Shown: piece after piece, positions 1-5,236 of the stretch
How the letters are laid out: every line of letters begins with the position of its first letter
Position numbering within the stretch: the first letter of the stretch is position 1
Assembly: GCA_964468755.1 (NCBI GenBank)
Contig: CAYXWH010000059.1
Span: 1-9,906 of the forward strand
Direction of reading: 5' to 3'
DNA length: 9,906 bases
Origin: CAYXWH01 sp964468755
Lineage (GTDB): Bacteria > Chloroflexota > Dehalococcoidia > Dehalococcoidales > RBG-16-60-22
Notes under the pieces: model-generated
The model's input: the letters and a program-made list of their open reading frames with translations, nothing else
What the model was told of the DNA's origin: nothing
Databases searched by the model: none
Position numbers and translations under genes: made by a program

Positions 1-630
1 CGCCGCCCGCTCAGCATACACCGCCGAGACGGAGACAAGCTCGCCCTGCTGTTTACCGTGGTCGGCAAAGGGACCGACTGGCTGGCACGGCGCCAGCCGG
101 GTGATACCATTGACCTGTTCGGCCCCCTGGGCAACGGCTTTGAGGTCAACCCGGCATCAACAAACCTGCTGCTGGTGGCGGGGGGTATCGGTATGGCGCC
201 GCTCTATTTTCTCGCTAACGAGGCTGCCGAACAAAAAAAACAGATAACGCTGCTGCTGGGAGCGCAAACAAAGTCCCGGCTCTACCCGGCATACCTCCTG
301 CCGCCGGGCATCACCGTGGTCAACAGTACTGAAGATGGCACCGCCGGCCACAAGGGAATGGTGAACGAACTGCTGCCCCGGTACGCCGCTGAAGCCGACC
401 AGATATGTGCCTGCGGGCCAGCCGCCATGTATCACGATATGGCAACGAAATACCGCCAGAGCCTCAAGGACAAGCCGGTACAGGTCTCCCTGGAGATGAG
501 GATGGGCTGCGGGCTGGGCATCTGCTACGGCTGTACCATCAGGACGAAGCGCGGCCTGCAGCAGGTCTGTCAACACGGACCGGTGTTTGAACTGGGGGAT
601 ATAGTGTGGGATGAGCTTTTTGCCATTTAG
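1..630 (+). CDS. pyrK: Dihydroorotate dehydrogenase electron-transfer subunit PyrK, 5' truncated
   Basis: The reading frame is open from base 1, so the true start lies left of the window; the GTG at 58 is internal. PyrK carries FAD and a [2Fe-2S] cluster and passes electrons from dihydroorotate oxidation (PyrD) to NAD+ in pyrimidine synthesis. Visible in order: the ferredoxin-reductase FAD motif RRPLSIHRR at the very edge, GPLGNGF, the nucleotide-binding stretch LLLVAGGIGMAPLYFL, the CACGPAAMY motif, and a C-terminal cysteine cluster C-x4-C-x2-C-x11-C (window-numbered residues 170, 175, 178, 190), the PyrK [2Fe-2S] arrangement. Only about 40-60 N-terminal residues should be missing. No pyrD is visible; it may lie to the left. 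The next gene (YjbQ) is 86 bp downstream with its own strong ribosome binding site. Related reductases such as sulfhydrogenase gamma subunits are an alternative, but the compact C-terminal cluster favours PyrK. Confidence 0.9.
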   Translation, partial: RRPLSIHRRDGDKLALLFTVVGKGTDWLARRQPGDTIDLFGPLGNGFEVNPASTNLLLVAGGIGMAPLYFLANEAAEQKKQITLLLGAQTKSRLYPAYLLPPGITVVNSTEDGTAGHKGMVNELLPRYAAEADQICACGPAAMYHDMATKYRQSLKDKPVQVSLEMRMGCGLGICYGCTIRTKRGLQQVCQHGPVFELGDIVWDELFAI

Positions 631-639
631 AGCCGGGGC

Positions 640-659
640 TACCGGTTATCTCACCGGTA
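640..659 (+). repeat. Stem-loop between pyrK and yjbQ
   Basis: Perfect 7-bp inverted repeat, TACCGGT at 640-646 and ACCGGTA at 653-659, with a 6-base loop. It begins 10 bases after the pyrK stop. No T-tract follows, so it is a poor intrinsic terminator; it could protect the pyrK 3' end or be chance. Confidence 0.4.
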
Positions 660-703
660 TGATATGAAATTCACCCTTCGGTTGCCGGGAGAGCGCTTAC
701 TAC

Positions 704-710
704 AGGAGGT
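704..710 (+). promoter_or_regulatory. Strong ribosome binding site of yjbQ
   Basis: AGGAGGT lies 6 bases before the ATG at 717. It is a near-perfect anti-16S match and fixes the start of the YjbQ gene. Confidence 0.85.
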
Positions 711-716
711 CTCATT

Positions 717-1133
717 ATGGTCATTACCAGGAAAATCAGCCTCCAGACACGAGGCGAATGCGACGTGATTGATATTACCCACCAGGTAGAGCAGCAGCTT
801 GCCGATACGGAGATTGACAGCGGCACGGTGACCGTCTTTATTGCCGGTTCCACCGCCGGCATTACCACCATTGAGTTTGAGTCCGGCGTCATTGCCGACT
901 TTCAGGGCATGTGGGACCGCCTTGTCCCCAGGAATATCCCCTACCAGCATGACCGTCGCTGGGGCGACGGCAACGGCTTTTCTCATGTCCGCTCATCACT
1001 GCTCGGCGCCTCGATGGTGGTCCCCTTCAACAACCAGCGACTGACGCTGGGCACCTGGCAGCAGCTCATCCTGGTGGACTTTGACAACCGGCCACGGTCA
1101 AGGCAAATCATTCTGCAGATTATGGGTGAGTAA
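717..1133 (+). CDS. YjbQ / UPF0047 family protein
   Basis: 138 residues, the usual family length. Family members are small trimeric beta-sandwich proteins; some have weak thiamine-phosphate synthase activity, and the physiological role is unsettled. Diagnostic segments: FIAGSTAGITTIEFE (about residues 41-55), YQHDRRWGDGNGFSHVRSSLLG (76-97, in two parts YQHDRRWGDGN and GFSHVRSSLLG), and VPFNNQRLTLGTWQQ (102-116) leading into DFDNRPR (121-127). The classic HTTA-type motif near residue 44 reads GSTA here, and the first histidine of the classic NxHxH motif is Phe88; H78 and H90 remain as likely metal or anion ligands. This is a recognisable GSTA-type subgroup rather than obvious decay. The start is the ATG after AGGAGGT. 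The gene ends 276 bp before the convergent acyl-carrier-protein gene. Confidence 0.88.
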   Translation: MVITRKISLQTRGECDVIDITHQVEQQLADTEIDSGTVTVFIAGSTAGITTIEFESGVIADFQGMWDRLVPRNIPYQHDRRWGDGNGFSHVRSSLLGASMVVPFNNQRLTLGTWQQLILVDFDNRPRSRQIILQIMGE

Positions 1134-1409
1134 CCGGCTACGGAGACAGAACCGGGCAGATGCTGGCCCAGGTAATCACCCCCCACCAGGCACGAATAAC
1201 GGTAGTCCAGGGAGAGATTACTCAGGCAACACTTGACGACAGGTGGAATATGCTGACGCAAACGTTTGTACCGAAAGAGGAACAAGCGGGAAAAGGCTTA
1301 TAACCTAATAACAGTCTACCCGAAACCCGGGCAGACTCAAAGCGGGGATATTCAAATAAAAAAGAAGAGGAAAAGTCAGCGCGCTATTCCAATCACGCTG
1401 CCTCGGCAG
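1134..1409. other. Spacer between convergent yjbQ and acpP
   Basis: 276 bp with no recognisable gene. It holds a 47-codon plus-strand ORF at 1160-1303 (ATG to TAA) with no ribosome binding site and no familiar motif. An inverted repeat, CTGCCTCGGCAG (1398-1409), abuts the acpP stop. A purine-rich plus-strand run at about 1358-1378 reads as a T/C-rich tract at the 3' end of minus-strand transcripts. Confidence 0.5.
1355..1409 (-). terminator. Possible 3' end region of the nusB-acpP transcript
   Basis: Read on the minus strand, the acpP TAA is followed at once by CTGC-CGAG-GCAG (1398-1409), then by a pyrimidine-rich, T-heavy stretch (1355-1378). The hairpin stem is only 4-5 bp and lies about 20 bases before the T-rich part, so this is a weak intrinsic terminator at best. 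Confidence 0.25.
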
Positions 1410-1667
1410 TTAATCCTCCTCAACGCCGAGGTCTTTCAGGTAATCAATAGCATCCTGGATAGTGACTATCTTTTCCGCGGCTTCATCCGGTATCTCTACC
1501 TTCCGTGACTCATTACTGAAGGCTTCTTCCAGGGACATTATCAGTTCTACCAGGTCCAGGGAATCAGCACCGAGGTCTTCAACAAAACTGGCTGTTGGCA
1601 CCACCTCCGCCTCATCAACCCCTAATTGTTCTACGACTATCCCTTTTATTCGTTGAAAGATGGGCAC
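1410..1667 (-). CDS. acpP: Acyl carrier protein
   Basis: 85-residue acidic four-helix carrier that holds growing acyl chains as thioesters on a 4'-phosphopantetheine arm during fatty acid synthesis in the cytosol. The attachment site is Ser36 in GADSLDLVEL, with the family's N-terminal IKGIVVEQLGV helix and a C-terminal TIQDAIDYLK helix. The start is GTG at 1667, with GGGGGTAGGA just upstream; no ATG fits better. The gene lies 15 nt after nusB on the same strand and is presumably co-transcribed from the promoter ahead of nusB. No fab genes are in view. It is somewhat longer at the C-terminus (LGVEED tail) than the 77-80 residue textbook form, within normal range. Carriers for other pathways look similar, but a single housekeeping-like copy favours AcpP. 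Confidence 0.93.
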   Translation of the reverse strand: MPIFQRIKGIVVEQLGVDEAEVVPTASFVEDLGADSLDLVELIMSLEEAFSNESRKVEIPDEAAEKIVTIQDAIDYLKDLGVEED

Positions 1668-1682
1668 TACGTCCTACCCCCT

Positions 1683-2108
1683 TTAATTAATAGATTTTTG
1701 ACTGCTGGCAAGGGCACTAACCGACCCCAAGACTCCATTCACAAACCTCGGTGAGTTATCACTGCCAAACTTCTTCGCCAGCTCGACAGCTTCATTAATG
1801 GCTATCTTGACCGACACCCCATTATCAAATAAAATTTCAAAGATTGCAAGTCGCAGTATGTTACGGTCAATAAGGGCTATTTGCTCCAGAGGCCACGCCG
1901 GAGCAAACTCCCTGATAGTGCGGTCAATCTTTGCTTTGTTCCGGATAACCCCGTATACCAGCCCGGCAACAAACGCCTTGTTTTCCGCCAATAATTCCGC
2001 CTCTTCCAGACCCCGCTCCAGCACTGCTGCCACGTCATGCCGTATGGTATCAACCTCATACAGTACCTGCAGGGCGACAATCCTCGCTTTTCGGCGTGCT
2101 CCGGTCAT
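1683..2108 (-). CDS. nusB: Transcription antitermination protein NusB
   Basis: 141-residue all-helical protein that with NusE (ribosomal protein S10) binds boxA RNA and supports antitermination of rRNA operons. Family marks: N-terminal ARRKARIVALQVLYEVD (residues 4-20), LVYGVIRNKAKID (50-62), WPLEQIALIDRNILRLAIFE (72-91), and the C-terminal hallmark INEAVELAKKFG followed by SPRFVNGVLG (104-128). The ATG at 2108 is chosen because GGAGGAA sits at 2111-2117, two bases before it. A longer open frame reaching 2192 would run through the promoter and lacks family similarity. First gene of a nusB-acpP pair; divergent from NAD kinase. The extended -10 at 2133-2141 gives a leader of only about 18 nt. 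Confidence 0.95.
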   Translation of the reverse strand: MTGARRKARIVALQVLYEVDTIRHDVAAVLERGLEEAELLAENKAFVAGLVYGVIRNKAKIDRTIREFAPAWPLEQIALIDRNILRLAIFEILFDNGVSVKIAINEAVELAKKFGSDNSPRFVNGVLGSVSALASSQKSIN

Positions 2109-2132
2109 AGTTCCTCCAGAATCCAAGTGAAT

Positions 2133-2141
2133 ATTATAGCA
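2133..2141 (-). promoter_or_regulatory. Extended -10 promoter element for nusB-acpP
   Basis: On the minus strand the sequence reads TGC-TATAAT (TATAAT at 2138-2133, TGC at 2141-2139), a perfect extended -10. No good -35 hexamer is seen 17-18 bp upstream, which is common for extended -10 promoters. The predicted start near 2126 lies just before the ribosome binding site at 2111-2117. Confidence 0.65.
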
Positions 2142-2185
2142 CATTGCGCCCGATAGTAGTACGACCGGGTCGCTCTGCACCCTGC

Positions 2186-2215
2186 TTGACACCTGAAGTA
2201 AGCAATTGTTACACT
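2186..2215 (+). promoter_or_regulatory. Sigma70-type promoter for the nadK operon
   Basis: A perfect -35 TTGACA (2186-2191) is followed, 18 bp on, by TACACT (2210-2215), four of six matches to TATAAT. It is preceded by TG at 2207-2208, giving an extended -10. The predicted start near 2222 leaves a leader of about 39 nt to the ATG at 2261, with AGGG at 2250-2253 as ribosome binding site. Confidence 0.65.
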
Positions 2216-2260
2216 TTCATTGTCGTTAAAAAAAATTCCCGAATACTGCAGGGTAATTTC

Positions 2261-3097
2261 ATGAAAAAGTTAGGCATTCTCTACCACCCGATGATTGAAG
2301 CCGCCAGGACAACGGCTGAGGAGCTGAGAGAGTTTTTAGACTCCCGAGGATTCTCCACCTGGCTGTGTTCCGCCTGGGAGAAGGAGGCGGCGCAGGCGGA
2401 GCTCAACGGGAGCAGTTTAATTATCACCATCGGCGGGGATGGCACCATTCTACGTGCGGCACAGATAGTGCTTGACGAGACAACCCCGATTACCGGTATA
2501 AACCTGGGAACGCTTGGCTTTATGACCGAACTTGGCGCCGACGAAGTCGAGAAAAAACTGCCCGCGCTGCTGGCGGGTGACGGCTGGATTGATGAGCGGG
2601 CTATGCTTGAAGTGGCTCTCCACGTGCCGGACCAGGACATCCGGGTATTTCATGCTCTGAATGATGCGGTGGTGGCGCGGGGGGCGGTGAGCCGGGTAAT
2701 CCTCGTCCAGGTCAGCGTGGATGACCAGCACCTGCTCACCTATAAGGCGGATGGTGTTATTCTGGCTACCGCTACGGGAAGCACCGGCTACTCACTAGCC
2801 GCCGGAGGCCCAATCCTGTATCCCCAGTCGCCGGACCTCCTGCTCCTGCCGATAGTGCCCCACCTGGGCACATCATACCCGGTGGTACTACCACCGACAA
2901 CTGTAGTAAAATTAACGGTCAAGACCGTGCATGAAGCCACCCTGAGCATTGACGGTCATATTAATCTGCCGTTGATAAACGGCGCCAGTATCGTGGTAAA
3001 GCATAGCCCGAGAACGACACGCTTTAACAGAATTCATCCCAGGACGTCATTTTATGGCTCTCTGGAAGAGAAATTGAAAGGGAAAGCAACAGCATGA
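2261..3097 (+). CDS. nadK: NAD kinase (ATP-NAD kinase)
   Basis: 278-residue enzyme phosphorylating NAD to NADP in the cytosol. Motifs: GGDGT at 58-62 with catalytic Asp60, NLGTLGF at 81-87, the NE/D motif as HALNDAVVARG (131-141), and the glycine-rich substrate loop ATGSTGYSLAAGGPI (171-185). The usual IcPHtLs-RP segment is a variant, LPIVPHLGTSYPVVLP. The ATG at 2261 is preferred to the in-frame upstream start at 2144: the latter adds 39 unmatched residues and runs across the promoter at 2186-2215, whereas AGGG lies 7 bases before 2261. The stop overlaps the next gene's start in ATGA (3094-3097), so translation is probably coupled. It shares an operon with a GNAT and an ADP-ribose pyrophosphatase, a cofactor-metabolism grouping. 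Confidence 0.95.
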   Translation: MKKLGILYHPMIEAARTTAEELREFLDSRGFSTWLCSAWEKEAAQAELNGSSLIITIGGDGTILRAAQIVLDETTPITGINLGTLGFMTELGADEVEKKLPALLAGDGWIDERAMLEVALHVPDQDIRVFHALNDAVVARGAVSRVILVQVSVDDQHLLTYKADGVILATATGSTGYSLAAGGPILYPQSPDLLLLPIVPHLGTSYPVVLPPTTVVKLTVKTVHEATLSIDGHINLPLINGASIVVKHSPRTTRFNRIHPRTSFYGSLEEKLKGKATA

Positions 3098-3558
3098 CTA
3101 ACGTAGAGAAAGCCGGTATTCAGGATATACCCCAGATACATAAACTGGTGAACCATTTTGCCAGTCAAGGTCAGATGCTGGCTCGCTCCCTGAGCGAGCT
3201 CTACGAAAATGTCCGGGATTTCTTCGTCATCAAGGATGGCGACCGGGTAATCGGCTGTGCGGCGCTGCATGTCAGCTGGCAGGACCTTTCCGAGATAAAA
3301 GCCCTCGCCGTGACTGAGGAGAACCAGCATAAGGGTATCGGCGACCAGCTGGTAACCGCCTGCATCAAGGAGTCCCGCGAACTCAGCATCGAGACCGTCT
3401 TCTGCCTGACCTATCATCCGGCTTTCTTTGAGCGACACGGCTTCACCCAGGTAAATAAAATGGACTTGCCGCGCAAAGTCTGGACGGAGTGCTACCGCTG
3501 TCCCAAGTTTCCGGACTGCGATGAGGTGGCGCTTACCCTGCATAATAAGAAGGGTTAA
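3094..3558 (+). CDS. GNAT acetyltransferase, ArgA-like (N-acetylglutamate synthase type)
   Basis: 154 residues, one GNAT domain. The acetyl-CoA pyrophosphate loop is QHKGIG (78-83), preceded by the beta-4 strand EIKALAV (67-73). MLARSLSELYENVRDFFV (28-45), GCAALHVSWQDLSEI (54-68) and the FFERHGF end segment (111-117) resemble the short stand-alone amino-acid N-acetyltransferases that can do the first step of arginine synthesis (acetyl-CoA plus glutamate). The tail has three cysteines, C133-x2-C136-x5-C142 (KVWTECYRCPKFPDC), which may shape the active site or bind metal; that is inference. Starts in the ATGA overlap with nadK and ends one base before the Nudix GTG. No other arg genes are near, so another small amine substrate remains possible. 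Confidence 0.8.
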   Translation: MTNVEKAGIQDIPQIHKLVNHFASQGQMLARSLSELYENVRDFFVIKDGDRVIGCAALHVSWQDLSEIKALAVTEENQHKGIGDQLVTACIKESRELSIETVFCLTYHPAFFERHGFTQVNKMDLPRKVWTECYRCPKFPDCDEVALTLHNKKG

Positions 3559-3559
3559 C

Positions 3560-4096
3560 GTGGAAAAGACAGTCTCCAGCAAGCTTATCTTTGACGGGCG
3601 TGCCGTAAAGCTACGCATCGACAACGTGGAAACGTCTGACGGCCGGGAAACCACCCGCGAGATTGTAGAGCATGGCGACTGTGTGGCGGTGGTGGTCATT
3701 GATGACGATAATAATGTGCTGCTGGTGAGACAGTTTCGCAAGCCGGTGGAAAAGGAACTGCTCGAAATACCGGCCGGGGGTATTGACCCCGGAGAAGAGC
3801 CGGTGGACACCGTCCGCCGTGAGTTACGTGAGGAAATCGGTTATTACCCCGGCAGGTTGCAGCGGCTGGGCGGGTTCTACTCCACTCCGGGCTACTGCAC
3901 CGAGTACCTTCATCTCTATCTGGCCGGTGAGCTCACCCCAAGCCAGCTATTCGCCGAGGATACCGCGGGCATTACCGTGGAACGGGTGCCCATCAGCGAA
4001 ATCCCGGAGTTGATTACCTCAGGAAAAATCGCTGACGCCAAGAGCATTGCCGGTCTGCTCACCTTCCTTGAGCATCAGAAGAAACGGCACGATTAA
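3560..4096 (+). CDS. Nudix hydrolase, ADP-ribose pyrophosphatase type
   Basis: 178 residues from the GTG at 3560. It splits ADP-ribose (and related NDP-sugars) to AMP and ribose-5-phosphate, clearing a reactive NAD breakdown product. A complete Nudix box spans residues 73-95 (G-x5-E-x7-REL-x-EE-x-G-Y), with metal ligands at E88, E91 and E92. Pro110, 15 residues after the box in FYSTPGYCTE, matches the signature of ADP-ribose-specific members. The N-terminal VKLRIDNVETSDGRETTREIVEH region is the usual dimerisation sheet. The GTG is chosen over an ATG at 3521 because the latter lies inside the GNAT gene and adds unmatched residues; AGAAGGGT precedes the GTG. Third gene of the nadK operon. Its TAA (4094-4096) overlaps the stop of the convergent HIT gene. 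Confidence 0.9.
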   Translation: MEKTVSSKLIFDGRAVKLRIDNVETSDGRETTREIVEHGDCVAVVVIDDDNNVLLVRQFRKPVEKELLEIPAGGIDPGEEPVDTVRRELREEIGYYPGRLQRLGGFYSTPGYCTEYLHLYLAGELTPSQLFAEDTAGITVERVPISEIPELITSGKIADAKSIAGLLTFLEHQKKRHD

Positions 4097-4434
4097 CCCA
4101 GGTTATCGGTCAACTGGCGACTGCCGAGAAGGTGCATATGAAGGTGAGGCACTACCTGGCCCCCCTCCCGTCCCGTGTTAATGACCAGTCGATAGCCATT
4201 TTCCGCAATACCGGCTTCCCGTGCCAGCCGGTTGGCGACTTTCACCATGTGACCGACCAGCGAAAACTCATCGTCGCTGAGGTGACCCAGTGACGGGATA
4301 TGCCTCCTGCTTACTACGAGCAGGTGGGTGGGAGCCATCGGATTAATGTCAGGAAAGGCGACTACTTCATCATCCTGATAAAGTATCCTGGCGGGAATCT
4401 TACCGTCTATAATCTGACAGAACACACAATCCAT
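4093..4434 (-). CDS. HIT family nucleotide hydrolase (Hint/PKCI-like)
   Basis: 113 residues. Hint-type proteins hydrolyse nucleotide phosphoramidates and aminoacyl- or sulfo-adenylates. The histidine triad is PHLHMHLL (H97, H99, H101), with nucleotide-binding INPMAPTHLLVVSRRHI (30-46), NTGREGGQVV (86-95), and an N-terminal DCVFC pair (C3, C6), which with H45 may bind zinc. The ATG at 4434 is preferred; an in-frame TTG at 4461 lies upstream of the Shine-Dalgarno-like GGGAGGAG (4447-4454), which would then be inside the gene. Spacing to the ATG is 12 bases, rather long. It follows fumarase alpha by 67 bp on the same strand, and its TAA overlaps the Nudix stop tail to tail. Confidence 0.92.
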   Translation of the reverse strand: MDCVFCQIIDGKIPARILYQDDEVVAFPDINPMAPTHLLVVSRRHIPSLGHLSDDEFSLVGHMVKVANRLAREAGIAENGYRLVINTGREGGQVVPHLHMHLLGSRQLTDNLG

Positions 4435-4484
4435 TCCCGGCTGACTCTCCTCCCTGCTCAATTCTCTTTAATCTTACCTCTACC

Positions 4485-4500
4485 CGCCACAGCGGTGGCG
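4485..4500 (-). repeat. Hairpin just downstream of fumarase alpha
   Basis: Perfect inverted repeat CGCCAC (4485-4490) and GTGGCG (4495-4500) with a 4-base loop, beginning one base beyond the fumarase stop at 4502-4504. No T-tract follows on the minus strand, so it probably stabilises or processes the message ahead of the HIT gene rather than ending it. Confidence 0.35.
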
Positions 4501-4501
4501 T

Positions 4502-5061
4502 CTACAGTACCGCTTCCAGGTGGCGGGCACTGTGGCACTGGAGGTTAACCGCGACCGGCAAGCTGGCAAGGTGTGTGGGCCTGACCTCGGCATGTACGGC
4601 AAGGGCNNNNNNNNNNNNNNNNNNNNNNNNNNNNNNNNNNNNNNNNNNNNNNNNNNNNNNNNNNNNNNNNNNNNNNNNNNNNNNNNNNNNNNNNNNNNNN
4701 NNNNNNCCCTTGCCGAGAAGGGCCTCTCCACCATTGACTTACGGAGATATCCCTGATTATAACCCTGGCGCACACCCTCGGCTACAGCGGCATGGAGGTC
4801 ACCGTCGCTTATGTGGACATCCTGGCCTACCTCCAGGAAGACCACGGCGGTACCACAGTCCTGACACAGTGGAATGCGCTCCTGCTCGGCAATGTTGGCA
4901 TTCTCGATAAGCTGACCTAAAACCTTCTTGCCCAGCGGCGACTCCTCTATCTTGTGTGCTTGCTTGAGCGCCTTTAATACATCGTCATTAAGCACAACGT
5001 TGGCTTCCTGGCAGAGGCGAGCTACCGCCCTGATTATTCTACCGGCTTTAATTTCTCTCAT
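4502..5061 (-). CDS. Fumarate hydratase class I, alpha (N-terminal) subunit, interrupted by an assembly gap
   Basis: The [4Fe-4S] enzyme interconverts fumarate and malate. Before the gap, 118 residues from the ATG at 5061 match the family: start MREIKAGRIIRAVARL, NANIAEQERIPLCQDCG (cluster Cys66; Cys69 replaces the more common Thr), AVVFLEVGQDVHI, GVRQGYNQGYLRKSMVERP. After the gap the matching frame (4606 down to TAG at 4502) encodes 34 residues including ALAVHAEV, PTHLASLPVAVNLQC and HSARH, the normal end of an alpha subunit. This frame is not the one obtained by reading across the 100 Ns, so the gap length is arbitrary. A normal subunit of about 280 residues implies that roughly 380 bp are missing, not 100. 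The ribosome binding site is weak (GGGTAGG). No beta subunit follows; a HIT gene does. Tartrate dehydratase alpha is the main alternative. Confidence 0.85.
4597..4715. repeat. 9-bp inverted repeat at the two edges of the N gap
   Basis: CGGCAAGGG at 4597-4605 and its exact reverse complement CCCTTGCCG at 4707-4715 bracket the Ns; the right arm starts at the first known base. Both arms lie in sequence that translates as good fumarase, so they look genuine. A fold-back here could have hindered assembly, or the match may be chance. Confidence 0.5.
4607..4706. other. Assembly gap (100 Ns)
   Basis: Exactly 100 unknown bases inside the fumarase alpha gene. The frame changes across it, and about 128 family-conserved residues are absent, so this is a scaffolding placeholder. 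Confidence 0.98.
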
Positions 5062-5236
5062 TTGAGCCTACCCATAAACAAAAATATATAGCCTAATGTA
5101 AATTCTACTGTAGCATGGGATGAAAAATCAAGCACCGCAGTCCGGTTTATTCCCAATCTCAATAAGGGAACACCAGGACCGCGAAATAAAGATTCGGTTA
5201 CCCCGGTTCTGCCGGTAGACGGGATAACCATGAGGA
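5062..5236. other. Spacer between the FlaH-like gene and fumarase alpha
   Basis: 175 bp with no gene. The half next to the fumarase start is AT-rich, and on the minus strand contains a TATATATT stretch (about 5082-5091) that could be a -10 region, without a convincing -35. The other half carries the hairpin at 5196-5229. Together these suggest that fumarase is transcribed separately from the ATPase gene. Confidence 0.4.
5196..5229 (-). terminator. Candidate intrinsic terminator after the FlaH-like ATPase
   Basis: GGTTACCCCG (5196-5205) pairs with CGGGATAACC (5220-5229) at 9 of 10 positions around a 14-base loop. It begins 7 bases past the ATPase stop. On the minus strand it is followed by GAATCTTTATTTC, a broken T-rich tail. 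The long stem favours a terminator; the imperfect U-tract keeps confidence moderate. Confidence 0.45.

Noticed and set aside
2109..2192. N-terminal extension of nusB to a start at 2192
   Set aside because: It crosses the extended -10 element and adds 28 residues foreign to NusB; the ATG at 2108 has a GGAGGAA site.
2144..2260. N-terminal extension of NAD kinase to 2144
   Set aside because: It overlaps the TTGACA promoter and does not resemble NAD kinase; the family starts at MKKLGILYHP.
3052..3810. 252-residue minus-strand ORF across the NAD kinase, GNAT and Nudix genes
   Set aside because: It lies opposite three clearly conserved genes and has low-complexity serine-rich ends; no family match.
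4480..4606. C-terminal fumarase reading obtained by translating straight through the Ns
   Set aside because: The resulting residues do not resemble fumarase, whereas another frame ending at 4502 gives the expected SLPVAVNLQC / HSARH ending.
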